From Gracilariopsis chorda (taxonomy: Eukaryota > Rhodophyta > Florideophyceae > Gracilariales > Gracilariaceae): a stretch of 64,000 bases of DNA. The DNA is taken from the NCBI GenBank assembly GCA_003194525.1, contig NBIV01000302.1, positions 37,310 to 101,309 of the forward strand. Direction: 5' to 3'. The position numbers and the translations under genes are program-made. Position 1 is the stretch's first letter, and each line of letters starts with the position of its first letter. The notes beneath the pieces were generated by a model. That model was not told the origin of the DNA and ran no database searches. It was given only the letters and a program-made list of their open reading frames with translations. Positions 31,672-41,377 of the stretch are shown here, piece after piece.

Positions 31672-32400
31672 CTAATACAGTGAATAGCTGCCTCTGTACG
31701 AGTATCCATCTTCCACCACCCCGTTGTAACAGTGGTAGTTGTAATTCACTCCTACCGCCTGAATCAGCGCCTGATGTACTTCCTGTACCGATGTGCCCGC
31801 CCAGCCCTGCTGCGCTAGTGCGTACGCGGCGGTGGTCTTGCTGCTGCCGGGATGCCCGTGCAGTACTAGCAGCCCGCTGCACGCGGCCAAGTTGTTGAGC
31901 ATTTTCTGCACCAGCATGTACGACAGCAAGCGGTTCTTCACGCTGTCTCGAAGGTGCAGAAAGTGCCAAGCGGCTTCCAGCTGAGCTGTGGGCAGTTGCG
32001 TCACGGTGGTGCTGTGCATGCGCTCCATGCCGGAGCGCAGGTGGTACGCGTGCGGACGCACATGCAGTGGCGCTGCAGCTGCGTTAAGGGACGAGGTGGG
32101 GTGCGTGTGGTGGTCGATGACGAGATGCACGCCTTCCACACGGAATACGATTGCTTGCATTGCGGCTGGAAGCTCGATTTTTCGCAGAAGCTCAGCGCGC
32201 TGTCCGCAAATGCACGGGTTTGGAGCGGCGTCGACTTCACGAAGCGCTCCACTGTGGCGTGCAGCGCTGCAAACTGCGCGCTGTGCAAGTCCACCTTCAG
32301 GGAGGGCTCGTTCCGCAGCTTAGGGTGCGAGGGGAACAGTCTCACTTGCACTTGCGCCGTTATTCCACCGGCTTCATCATCGATTGCGTTCATTTTGGCG
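31672..32400 (-). pseudogene. PCH2/TRIP13-like AAA+ ATPase fragment
   Basis: Reading the minus strand, the segment around 32400-32160 gives a beta-rich N-terminal piece (AQVQVRLFPSHP...). After a frame change near 32155 it continues to 31672 with LPTAQLEAAWHFLHL, VKNRLLSYML and a Walker A loop LLVLHGHPGSSKTTAAYALAQQ. Order and wording match PCH2/TRIP13, the AAA+ ATPase that remodels HORMA proteins at the spindle checkpoint and in meiosis. The canonical loop is GPPGTGKT; here it is GHPGSSKT. The frame ends 50 residues later, before Walker B, sensors and the lid. So it is a 3'-truncated, frameshifted relic, perhaps a gene fragment carried by a transposon. Confidence 0.62.
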
Positions 32401-32448
32401 TCGGAAGGGCACTGCCGGCTGCTTCGCATGCTTATGCAGATGCATGGC

Positions 32449-32506
32449 CTTGCCATGATGGCAGGGCATGGCAATTTTGGGGTGCACGCCCTGCCATTAT
32501 GGCAAG
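32449..32506. repeat. Inverted repeat, 19-bp arms
   Basis: CTTGCCATGATGGCAGGGC (32449-32467) is matched inverted by 32488-32506 with one mismatch, loop 20 bp. Each arm also contains its own small palindrome TGCCAT.ATGGCA, so a cruciform is possible. It lies just upstream of the PCH2-like fragment. Confidence 0.8.
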
Positions 32507-33044
32507 AGCATACACCCAGGTTCACAATAAGCATCACCCATGACATTTCCATAAGTACCAAATACAAATCATATTGAATTTCACCCAAAATTTCCCAAGG
32601 GTCCACTCATACTGGAGTTGAACCGATGCCACATCGGTATCGAATCACTCATGATCCACCTCACCTAGACTTTATGCGTATAAACATTTCTCTACAACAA
32701 TGTCAAGCGCTTCTCAAACGATTCATCTTTTGTACCCTACCAGACACCATTTCTTCCCTTCCTATGCTGAAAAACTACGTCACCGTGCAATACAACACAC
32801 TCCAAACCATTGCAGATCACATATTTTCTGACACCAATACAACGCACCAACTTCTCGAAGCTGAAGCTTGCATTATACAATTCGCGCCCAACATCACGAT
32901 TAACTACTAAATAGATAAGTAGCTAAACCTGCAAACACACACGATTAACCCTAAATTCTGCGCCATAAAATCTGATTCCACATCAGTCTGGTATCCTTCT
33001 AAGGTCTCCGTGCTGGTCCCCAATACTCTACTGCAGTTCAAGCC

Positions 33045-33311
33045 ATGTCTCTCAACCAAGCACACACCATACAAGACTTTGACAATCAGATGAAACAAAC
33101 CGAGATTTTCTGGCAGAACCTCTACCAATCCCTCTTCATACCACCCCCTACCCAAACAGTGCAACATAACCGCACATCCAGATACAGTTCCCACCCCTAC
33201 ACTCCCAGGGGCTACCGCCACAGATTTCAGAACCTTTGCACTCCCATGTGGTGCTCGTACTGTCAGGTTCTCACTCACAATGACGATCAGTGCATGTTGC
33301 AACTCCCATGA
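33045..33311 (+). pseudogene. Gag nucleocapsid-like piece with CCHC zinc knuckle
   Basis: An 88-codon frame. Its C-terminus contains C-x2-C-x4-H-x4-C (WCSYCQVLTHNDDQC), the retroviral-type zinc knuckle that binds genomic RNA in gag proteins, preceded by an Arg/Tyr-rich stretch. The preceding frame at 32626-32910 may be the capsid part. Confidence 0.55.
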
Positions 33312-34211
33312 AAGAGAAAGAACTAGATAGTCCCCAGAAATCTAGGCTAAACGAGCATATGCTCTGCACATCCTGATCAACAGCTTTCGCACCCTCAAGC
33401 ACTACAAGACTTCTATTATGAAGAACACATCGAAGATAACAAAGAAAACTGTACGTTTGTCCTCGATATTGCAGCAAATCCCTCTCATATTGCAAAGGTC
33501 ACCCCTGCAATGCGACTTGCACATAAGACACACTCAAGCAAAACCATTAATCAACCTTCCTTATCTCACATACAGAACAGACAAGCCACCGACTGCGTAA
33601 TAGTATCACAATCGTCGTCTCAGCGGTAGTTAGTCCCAACATCAAACATAACATAGCCTTGGTCCACAAAATCGCGAAACACTTCTGCGCAGTGCACTTC
33701 TACACTACATGCACCACTATTTTCAACAAGAAACACTGGTCTTCACCGCCAGTCATAGCTATACCCTCACATATAAACGGACTCTACCGGCTCCCGATTC
33801 AGTCAAGCCCACAAACACCACCCCCAAGAGTATATGGCCCACGCGCTCACCTCCAAAAATCCCCCGCCCGCTACAAATCCAAATTCTGCAAACTCACCAG
33901 CACGACCAAGCGAGCCGTACCACATAAGCAAAACATCCCCTCCACAGTAGTAGCCCCCATACCGCCCAAAGCCCGGCACCTCCCTAGCCCAACGAAACCC
34001 CTACCTCCTTCCGAAAAGCCTACCACCCATGGCTCCTCATGCTCAACCATATGGACCTGCGCACTCTACATAACTGGGCCAAACAACAGCTTCTCTCCGT
34101 TATGCCACCAGCCCTGCTCCGCAAACCACCCAAAATAACCGGCACCCCGTGCCGATACGGAAACGCACTACCTGTACCATATCGTTCTAGTCATCACGAC
34201 CAGAGAGTCGG

Positions 34212-34512
34212 ATAATACTGGAGCAGCCACGTTTGTGGCCCAACACCCACCACATCCCATTACAGGAACAACCAATTTATCCCCTTCCTGGACGCCCTAT
34301 CTCGATTCGGCTCCTTCAGTTGCGCGAACACCCACATCGCAGTACCGCAGTTCTTCGAGCGCTACGTGAACCTCGTCCGCACGCAACGAAACTGCTATCC
34401 CAAATTATTTCGCTGCGAAAATGCAGAGGAATACCTAGCAAAGGATATGAAAGCCATCTACAATCAATACGGCATAACAGTCATACCCACCATCCCATAC
34501 CCTTGCAAGTAA
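34212..34512 (+). pseudogene. Copia-like integrase core piece
   Basis: In one frame FIPFLDALSRFGSF, then FFERYVNLVRTQRNCYPKLF and RCENAEEYLAK..YNQYGITVIPTIPY follow the copia integrase pattern: an Asp strand, K.(I/L)R.DNG.E(Y/F) with the Asp changed to Glu here, and the GI...T.PY segment. A TAA at 34510-34512 ends it before the conserved Glu helix. Confidence 0.5.
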
Positions 34513-35183
34513 ACTTCCTGACGGAAAGACTCAACTGCACCATAACCGACCGCCGCACGGGTAGAACTCAAATATGCCAAAACTCCTCAACCCTTACTGC
34601 GAAGACGCCAGCAATGATGCCACATTCAAACAAAAGCTTACAATGCAGAAGGGCACCAACCAAATCTTCTTCACTGCTTGGCCCGAAAAATCTCCCAAGC
34701 TGCAACAACTATTCTCACTCGGACAAATAGACCCCAGCACCATCCTCACTCTCAACTCGAGAAAGAAGCTGGATGGCAGGGCCCACCTCGCCCGTTACCT
34801 GCACGGCATCAACGAATTTCTCATCAGAGTCCGACTCATCCCAAACCACACCTGCCACACCATCTGCACACCCGACATCCACGCTTAGGACCCATCGCAG
34901 GGCCCACCACAGAAACCTAACATTTGTCTTTAAGACCGACGCACGACCCCACCCTATACCTACCACAATCACCTCTCACACCCTACTCCCAAGCTCGTAC
35001 AAAATCGAAACAATGTACCTCGACGCAGGCACATGCGCAATAGTTCACATCAAAGACTTGGGCCACATCAACGCCAAGCAGTCAATCAAATGGATCTCCA
35101 ACAACGAATTCTCCCTAAAACGCAAAACCCATACCCTTCAAGACGACCTATTGCTAGAAAAGAGACACAAAAGGCTACGTTAC

Positions 35184-35872
35184 TGTTAGGAACAGAGTTG
35201 CAATGGTTGAGAGTGGTTAGAAGTCGATATTGCTGATCCGAGTTGACGTTCGGAGCATCCATCGGGGTTTATATAGAAGTTCTAGCCTAGTTCTATCAGT
35301 GCAACTAGTCAATGAGAAATTGTCCGATTTTAACGGCATTATGCTTGGTCTTCTCGGTGGCCTCCATATGTGGGTGGTTTACCGGGTTCAATACCAGATC
35401 TAGCCGTTTGATACCTTGGCGAATTCACCAGCTGATGACTGCTTTTATGACTTGGCGAGGATCAGCAACAGGCATGGTCTTGATGATCTGGCATGGCCCC
35501 AAGGTGCTCATGATGGTTCGGCACGGATCTCTCGGGAACCTTCCTTGACCTTTTGATCATTGCTGTACCGTGTGAGGTGTTCGTAAACGGTTTAAGTAGT
35601 AGGCAACGTGTATTTTGGATCCAATTTTATCCACGTGGCCCGTCGGGGCTTTTCTGACAAAATCATGTTGTCGTGCCATACTGACAGTATGTCACAAAAG
35701 ATGTCAACCGGGCTTTGACGCCAGGTAGACATTTAAAATAGGTAACTGACCTCTTCAGGAAATCGAGTGGAACAAAAATAGGAAATTAGACACGTTAGAA
35801 CTGATGCTGGAGCCTGGTATACTCAAACAACGGTAAAATATTAAATAAATCTAACTTCACTCTTCCCTAACA
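35184..35872 (-). repeat. LTR, copy 2 (TGTTAGG...CCTAACA)
   Basis: This 689-bp segment has perfect 7-bp inverted ends with TG...CA and aligns along its length with 334-1036. Flanking pentamers are GTTAC and GTAGA, so no clean target duplication survives. A minus-strand chromovirus pol tail begins about 0.4 kb to its right, so it may be that element's 3' LTR. Confidence 0.75.
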
Positions 35873-36247
35873 GTAGAGTCGACCCGACTGGTAAATATTC
35901 ATAACAAAGATTTCCTTAGAATCGCACAAACCCAGATTTTGGATGAACTGGGAACAGGTCTTCTTGAGAGTCAAGTTCCAGGGTGAATGGGACTTGACAT
36001 TCAAGTTCCAAGCGGTTTAAGAGTTCACCAATTTCCTTCGTAAAACTTCGTTCACCAGTGAGGTGTCCGTAACGTCCAACCATGTAGTGGAAAAGGTGCA
36101 TTTCAAATTTATCGTCTCAAATCCTCAGAATTCCGCCATCAGGGTTGAAGAAAAGTCGGTGCTGAAGTATGTCGTTCTTGTCGGTGTAGAATGGTCCACG
36201 ATGTTGGGCGAATGAAAAGGATATATGGCAGGCTGCTCAGCAAAGGC
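35873..36247. other. Retroelement 3' non-coding or decayed region
   Basis: The minus frame 35916-36101 has no motif. No polypurine tract is seen next to the LTR. Confidence 0.4.
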
Positions 36248-36840
36248 CTAGTGTAATTGCTTCGATGCCAATGATTTCACCCATTCAATTATATAGAGAT
36301 CTTCCACCGAGATTGATATTGTTGTAGAGCTCCCTTGCGCCTCGGTGTTCTGGTTCATACTGAGGGTTAGTTGATACGGGAATGCTAAGTTGCTTCTCGG
36401 TAGCATTTCGCTCATCTTATTATACTGCTGGAGAAGTGCTTTGCCGTTCATGAGGTCTTTCTCATTCATCCAAGTGTTCTCATGACTTGGATATCTGAGC
36501 CATTTGACAAGAAATTCAAATGGTCTGGCCATTTTTCCTCGGTTGACAATACATTCTACTTTTTATTCTTCTGTACCATCCTTCAATATTACTGGGGTTG
36601 GATGAGCTGGCTCTGGGCGAATTGACTTGTCTTCTCGATACGGTTTGAGACCACTTGCGTGGAACATACCATGAATCTTTGACTTCAGTTTATGGCTTAG
36701 GTCTAGATGAAATGTTCCTGGGCCAAGTTTTTCTATGATCTTGAATGGCCCACAGTATCAAACTCGTAGCTTGGACTTCTTCCCAATGTGGCACGCAATG
36801 AGGTTTTTTGTGGACAACATAACTCTTTGCCCATTTTCAA
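36248..36840 (-). pseudogene. Chromovirus integrase tail and chromodomain (broken)
   Basis: On the minus strand 36840-36550 gives the integrase C-terminal domain typical of chromoviruses (a stop-containing YCGPFKIIEKLGPGTFHLDL, then HGMFHASGLKPY). Positions 36560-36400 give a chromodomain (PFEFLVKWLRY, then ENTWMNEKDLMNGKALLQQY). A TAA replaces the expected aromatic at the start of the chromodomain. It differs from the two post-UGA chromodomains in this window and belongs to another chromovirus clade. Confidence 0.78.
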
Positions 36841-37590
36841 TGTGCAAGCCAATGGAAGAAACTCCAGCAATCCCAACCCCGATAGACAGAACACCCAACC
36901 TCGTGGGTTTGTTGCTAAAACACAAGCAAAACTATCTGTTCACGAACATGAGGCAGTTACATGGCTTGACTGCCGCGTCAGTCATGTTTTCGTAAATGAT
37001 AGAGCCCTTTTCTGGGATTATAAAGCCGTGGAGAATCAATCAGTGCGTACATGCGACAGATCAACCAGCGGACATTATGACAAAATCTGTTTCTCAAGAC
37101 TACTTATATATGCTTTCTATTGTTTGCGGTTTGAGATAATTTCTTTTTACTACATTTCTAACCTACTTTTTTCCGTTGGGTTGTGTTGTGAATGTTTGCA
37201 GAACTTATGGAAAATGAACTTGAAAAAATCAAACTAAGGAAAGGCTATACCTTTTCCTTTTGTACCCAGTTTTTTTTCCTATCTGTTTTTTTACTGGTAC
37301 AAGACGTTTTTAACGGTAGCCGTTAAGCTACAAACTTTAGCATAGTTATTATCTTGTATTCTCTTTTTCCAACGCAAAACATTTAGAGTTGTTTGCGAAG
37401 GATGGTGTGAGAGGTTGAATTAGAGAGAGTTGCATTTGAACTCTAAATTACAATGCAACTCCGAGTTTAGACTGCATTCGGTACTCCCCTTCAATTAGGC
37501 TTACAAAAAAATTGAAGATAAAGTCTATAAAGGGGTGGCCGGCGGCGCAGCCTGTGCTTTCTGCCGGCCACACACTTCGTCTCACAAGGG
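36841..37590. other. No supported gene
   Basis: Left flank of the MULE element. The plus frame 36788-37237 overlaps the antisense integrase remnant and is a shadow at its left end. Confidence 0.45.
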
Positions 37591-37832
37591 AAAGGGCTAA
37601 AATACACGAAGTAGATAGTGTAGGCGAGTCAGCGCGCATTTGGACCAATAAAAAGAGAGAGTCAGTGGGCACGTGCCACGGCGAGCTGCAAAAGTGTCCG
37701 TGTTACTTGAGATCTTACTGTAGCCAATAATACGCCCCTACTTCCGATTTCAACCAGTAGATCCGCAGAGTCAGGACATTTACTCTATCCCTGCTCTCTC
37801 CAGCTGCCAATTTAGCACAACGTAGATGAGAT
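37591..37832 (+). repeat. MULE left TIR
   Basis: Inverted copy of 54633-54874. Long identical blocks include GACTCTCTCTTTTTATTGGT and CAACCAGTAGATCCGCA (given here in either orientation). Similarity stops at GGGCTAAAAT on the outer side and fades after AGCACAACGTA on the inner side. Confidence 0.88.
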
Positions 37833-38107
37833 GTAGATGCAGTCGAGATTACCGCGCGGCGTAGTCAAAGTGTGTAGAAATGACAGATACGTCAGGTACT
37901 ACGTCCTCCTTCACATCTTCGACGACCCTTTCAAAGGCTGCTGACTCTCCCTACTTCTCAATCTCCTTCCCTGATGGATCTCGTGTATTGTTCTATTGCT
38001 TTGAGCAATGGAGCTAAGAAGCGTCTGATTACGTAGACATTCTCCCAGAACATGAACTGTATGAAACCTTTACGTCCTTCTGGGAGAATCTTGAAAAGCG
38101 TACGCAA

Positions 38108-38827
38108 ATGCGCATCAGCGATGGCACTGCGAGTTCCGAAGTCCTTTTTGCAGTTGTGAAGGACCATGTAGCCAGAATCCTGATCGCAGAAGGTAAGGAA
38201 ACATCACCGATTTCTATGGTACATAGTTCAAGACCTGATTCGGAAATGTGTAGCCATTTGATCTCCACAGCTGCGTTGAACAGAGTAACTTCTGTTGGTG
38301 TGGCTTTTGCCTCATGTTCTATTGGAGTGATTCTGACAAGACTATCGAAGTCATACAATGGAAAGAAGGAGAACATACCGGAAGAGGATTCGGAAGTGTT
38401 CTAGAAGTGGTTTGCTTTTAAATTTAATGGTAATGCAGAGATAAACACCGTTGTAGTCCCGTTGAACATGTCTAACAGCCATTGTGGTGTTTTGCTAGGG
38501 ACTAAAGTAGTCAATGCAGCGCGAGGAACTCAACGATGGACGGTTTGGTTTGGAAATAGTCTTGGAATGTCTGTTTATCGAAGGATTCTGAAATTGTTCT
38601 CTTCCTTGTTTCCCTTTTGCCTCACAGGGGATGAAGCGCTACGCACAGTGATATCGGAGCGGAGCTACACGCCACAGGTAAAAGGTTTTAAGCGACAACA
38701 GGACTCGCACAGCTGTGGTTGCTATGTTGTTTCCCTTTTCACCATTTTCAGTGCAGACCGCGGCTGTATCCCAAAGCGGACCTATGCCTCTGGGTACAGC
38801 AGGGGTTTGACTGAAAGGATTCGATGA
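38108..38827 (+). pseudogene. C48 (Ulp1/SENP-like) cysteine protease relic
   Basis: One frame runs from 38108 to 38827 with a single TAG at 38402-38404. The second part reads TVVVPLNMSNSHCGVLLG, corresponding to the IP(I/L)N..HW strand with catalytic His kept and the usual Trp changed to Cys. Then FGNSLG stands where DSL is usual, and QQDSHSCGCYVVSLF carries the Gln and the catalytic Cys of the Q.D...CG motif. These are hallmarks of SUMO/NEDD8-type deconjugating proteases. The conserved Asp is Asn here. It is probably dead: one nonsense codon and altered triad. Confidence 0.72.
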
Positions 38828-38982
38828 ATTTACATTAGAATCCGGATTCTACACATACTGATGGCGAAGGAGTTCTTTCAAACAGACATTGTTACTGAGA
38901 CAATGATCGTACTGCTCGAGTCGGGGCATCGTTTAGAACTACTTCGCATGAGGATGGAAGGTAAACAACGGCAGCGTAGCAA

Positions 38983-40094
38983 ATGAAGCGTGGAGTGGAT
39001 CATTGGGAAGGAGCTGGAAAGGAAGAGGAAACGGATGTGAATACAGTTCTGGGAGAACGGGAAGCAGGAGAAGGACAGGTCATGGATTTTTTCAACGACT
39101 CCTGTAGAGAGACGAATCTTCAGCCAATGACCTTGGATACGCGCAATTCTGAGGCGTGTGTTATTCGGAATAGCCAGCGAACAAAGCTTGTTCATGAGCT
39201 GAACCAAAGTTCTGTTCAGAGCAGTGGGATGTGTCTACCCGTGAAGATTCGCATGAAGCGACGAGTGCAGTTTTCTGATTCTGCTCCGGTTGTAGCGGAA
39301 ATTCTCAACACATTGATTGAGAGATGTGTATCACAGCCCTCCGAGGTGTTGTATAAAGCGCATGATGAGAAAGCCGAAAGTGATTCTAGAGTAGCTGGAG
39401 TATCACGTGTGGAAGAGGAGCTGAAAGGGATTCCGAATGGAGAAGGTTGTGAAGTAGAGATGAAAGATGACGATAATTCACCAGCAAAGAACGTCAGTCG
39501 GACACAGGAACAGGTAGAAGTTGAAGCTGAAGAAAGAGCGAAGGATACCGCGGCGCCTTCCGAGCTGAAGGCACAAACTTAACAACAAAATGAAGGTGAG
39601 AAGGAGGCTTCGAAGAGTTATGGGCAATCTTACGAGCTGAATGAAGAGATGGCAGCCTGTTTTGATGCTCAGGTACACGAGAAGCCCTACGTGGAGCTAC
39701 CATCAATGAATATGTGTGAAGGACGAAGTACGAAGACGTGGTCATGCACTGAGGTTCAGGCAGGCTTCCAAGGGATATTTGAAAACAATGGAAGGCATTC
39801 AGGGGTTGAAGAAAAACTTCAGGACGATGGTGAATGTAAAACAGAACTTGCAATGTCAAACGGGAGGCTTTTGTCAGCTCGGAAAGGTTTAGAGGACGTC
39901 TTTGACCTCCCTGCACTGTCTGCCTACATCGCTGAGAACTTTGGCTACCTCTATGGTGTAAAATACTTCTCAGTATTGCAGAAGAGGATGTCGAAGTCTT
40001 CTGCGTTGCTCACCGGAAAATTGCGGTGTCGTTGGCACAAGTCGCAGTCCCACTCCAACATTCGGACAAATTTCTATTCCATGGTGAGGGGTTG
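38983..40094 (+). pseudogene. MULE acidic ORF, part 1 (interrupted)
   Basis: A long frame rich in Glu, Lys and Ser with no recognised domain, running from ATG 38983 through one TAA (39580-39582, flanked by CAA codons) up to the retrotransposon insertion at 40094. Removing the Ty3 element and one GGTTG joins it in frame with 49711-50284. Helical stretch LPALSAYIAENFGYLYGVKYF lies near the break. It may be an accessory MULE protein or an N-terminal extension of the transposase. The total would be about 560 codons with two nonsense codons. Confidence 0.55.
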
Positions 40095-40919
40095 TGTGGT
40101 GCAACGTCCCAAAGGGGAGAAACATCGAAAGACGTTCGGGATCTTTCCTCCGTGGAGGTGAACCCAGTTGGGTAGAGCCCCTCTAGGGGTGGCGCGGTGG
40201 AGCCGGTTTGTAAGACCGAGGCCACCCTTCGCGACTAGCGCAAGAGGGTTTAGGACAAGAATCGGTATCCGCAAGAGCGGGAATGCGTCCTCGCCAGAGG
40301 GAGGTTTCCACGTAAGTGGGGGTGTGTGAGCGGATGCGCACACGAGAGCCACGGATAGCGGGAGGTGCTACGCTAAAAGAGGAAAAAGGAAGGGCAAAGA
40401 GGAGGAAGAGAGGACGAAGTGGGTCGCGAGAGCGACGGGGGCGAGCGGCGATGCCGGTAACAATATCCCTGTACAGGGCGAAACACCAACGCAATTGGAA
40501 TAATATGAATCCCAGTGATGGTTCCCTTTAGATGTGCAAGGGGGTTAGATGTCCCGTGGTTCACGGCGTTTCCCTCCAAGGAGGAGTAGAGCACGCGCGC
40601 AAGCGGTAACAACTAGAGCTAATTCCCCAGATCCAGGTCCCTTGTTGGGGAAGTTGTACTGGTGCGACGGCAGTGCGCCGTCGCACTAAGTACTAGCTTC
40701 CCAGAAATGGGTGTGAAAATAATAAATAAAATCACCTAAAATACTCCACATTTCGTGGCAACATCCCCTACTCTGGCCCTCCACCAATTGACCCAAAACC
40801 GTGTCCCACGTGTCCATACCCACCATTGTGGGGCGTAGGTCATATACACACTACACAACCGATAATATCGGGAAAGCGTTCAAGTACCAAGATTCTCTCC
40901 TTGATGGCGTTGCACTACA
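40095..40919 (-). repeat. 3' LTR of the Ty3 element
   Basis: 825 bp, TGTGGTGCAACG at the left and CGTTGCACTACA at the right, inverted complements apart from one base. Same length as 48881-49705. Confidence 0.95.
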
Positions 40920-40920
40920 T

Positions 40921-40933
40921 ATCCCCCCCCCTA
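40921..40933 (-). other. Polypurine tract
   Basis: On the minus strand a run of G with flanking A lies immediately upstream of the 3' LTR (plus strand ATCCCCCCCCCT). It is the expected primer site for plus-strand DNA synthesis. Confidence 0.75.
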
Positions 40934-41176
40934 AGAGGGGAAAACGACGGCGGACGCGGAGGGTTCCCAGACGAAAATTGGTGATGAAAGCGCGTGCGCC
41001 GTCTCCGGTTCTTCTTTCCTGGGATAGCCAGCTATTGTATTATAGTGTTGTGGGGAGCTAGCGGCTCCCTTGAATAAACTATCCCCTTTAGAAAGGTGAT
41101 TTTCGTTTGAGATCCCCGTCTTCGACGGACCTTACCTTGTTATCTTTTCCTGTGGCCCTCCGCTGGCGCGGCAACG

Positions 41177-41377
41177 TTACCCAACTTGGGCATTTACCAG
41201 CGTAGCTGGGGCTGCAGTTCCCGTTTGACGGTGGTATCGCACGACCTGCGATCGTGGGAGGTGTTCAATTGGCTGCCACGTATCCCCGCTGGGGTCATAC
41301 CCGTACCAGCGGACGTGGTATTGTAGAATACCATCTTGGTCCCAGGTGTGTCCGACAGGTCGGTCTACTACGAACTC
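41177..41377 (-). pseudogene. Chromodomain immediately after in-frame UGA
   Basis: The 66-codon frame directly after TGA 41378-41380 and in phase with the integrase ORF reads EFVVDRPVGHTWDQDG, then LQYHVRWYGY and GDTWQPIEHLPRSQVVRYH: a chromodomain with the aromatic and Trp positions expected for histone-tail binding. It has no ATG of its own. The decayed relative at 5405-5596 also has TGA at exactly this junction. Expression would need readthrough, splicing or repair of the stop. Confidence 0.85.

Larger units (their letters stand above)
32626..35183 (+). mobile_element. Ty1/copia-like remnant
   Basis: Open pieces on + give a gag-like region (32626-33311) that ends with a CX2CX4HX4C zinc knuckle (CSYCQVLTHNDDQC), then decayed sequence, then an integrase-core-like piece (34212-34512). 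Pieces after 34573 have no recognised motif. The plus strand is C/A-rich throughout. The right end abuts an LTR at 35184. Class assignment is moderate: RT was not recognised. Confidence 0.5.

Noticed and set aside
31793-32577. Plus-strand frames opposite the PCH2-like fragment
   Set aside because: Cys/His/Arg-rich shadows; the minus strand has the Walker A and flanking similarity.
37591-37832. LTR interpretation of the repeats at 37.6 and 54.7 kb
   Set aside because: The two copies are inverted, not direct, and flank a MULE-type transposase.
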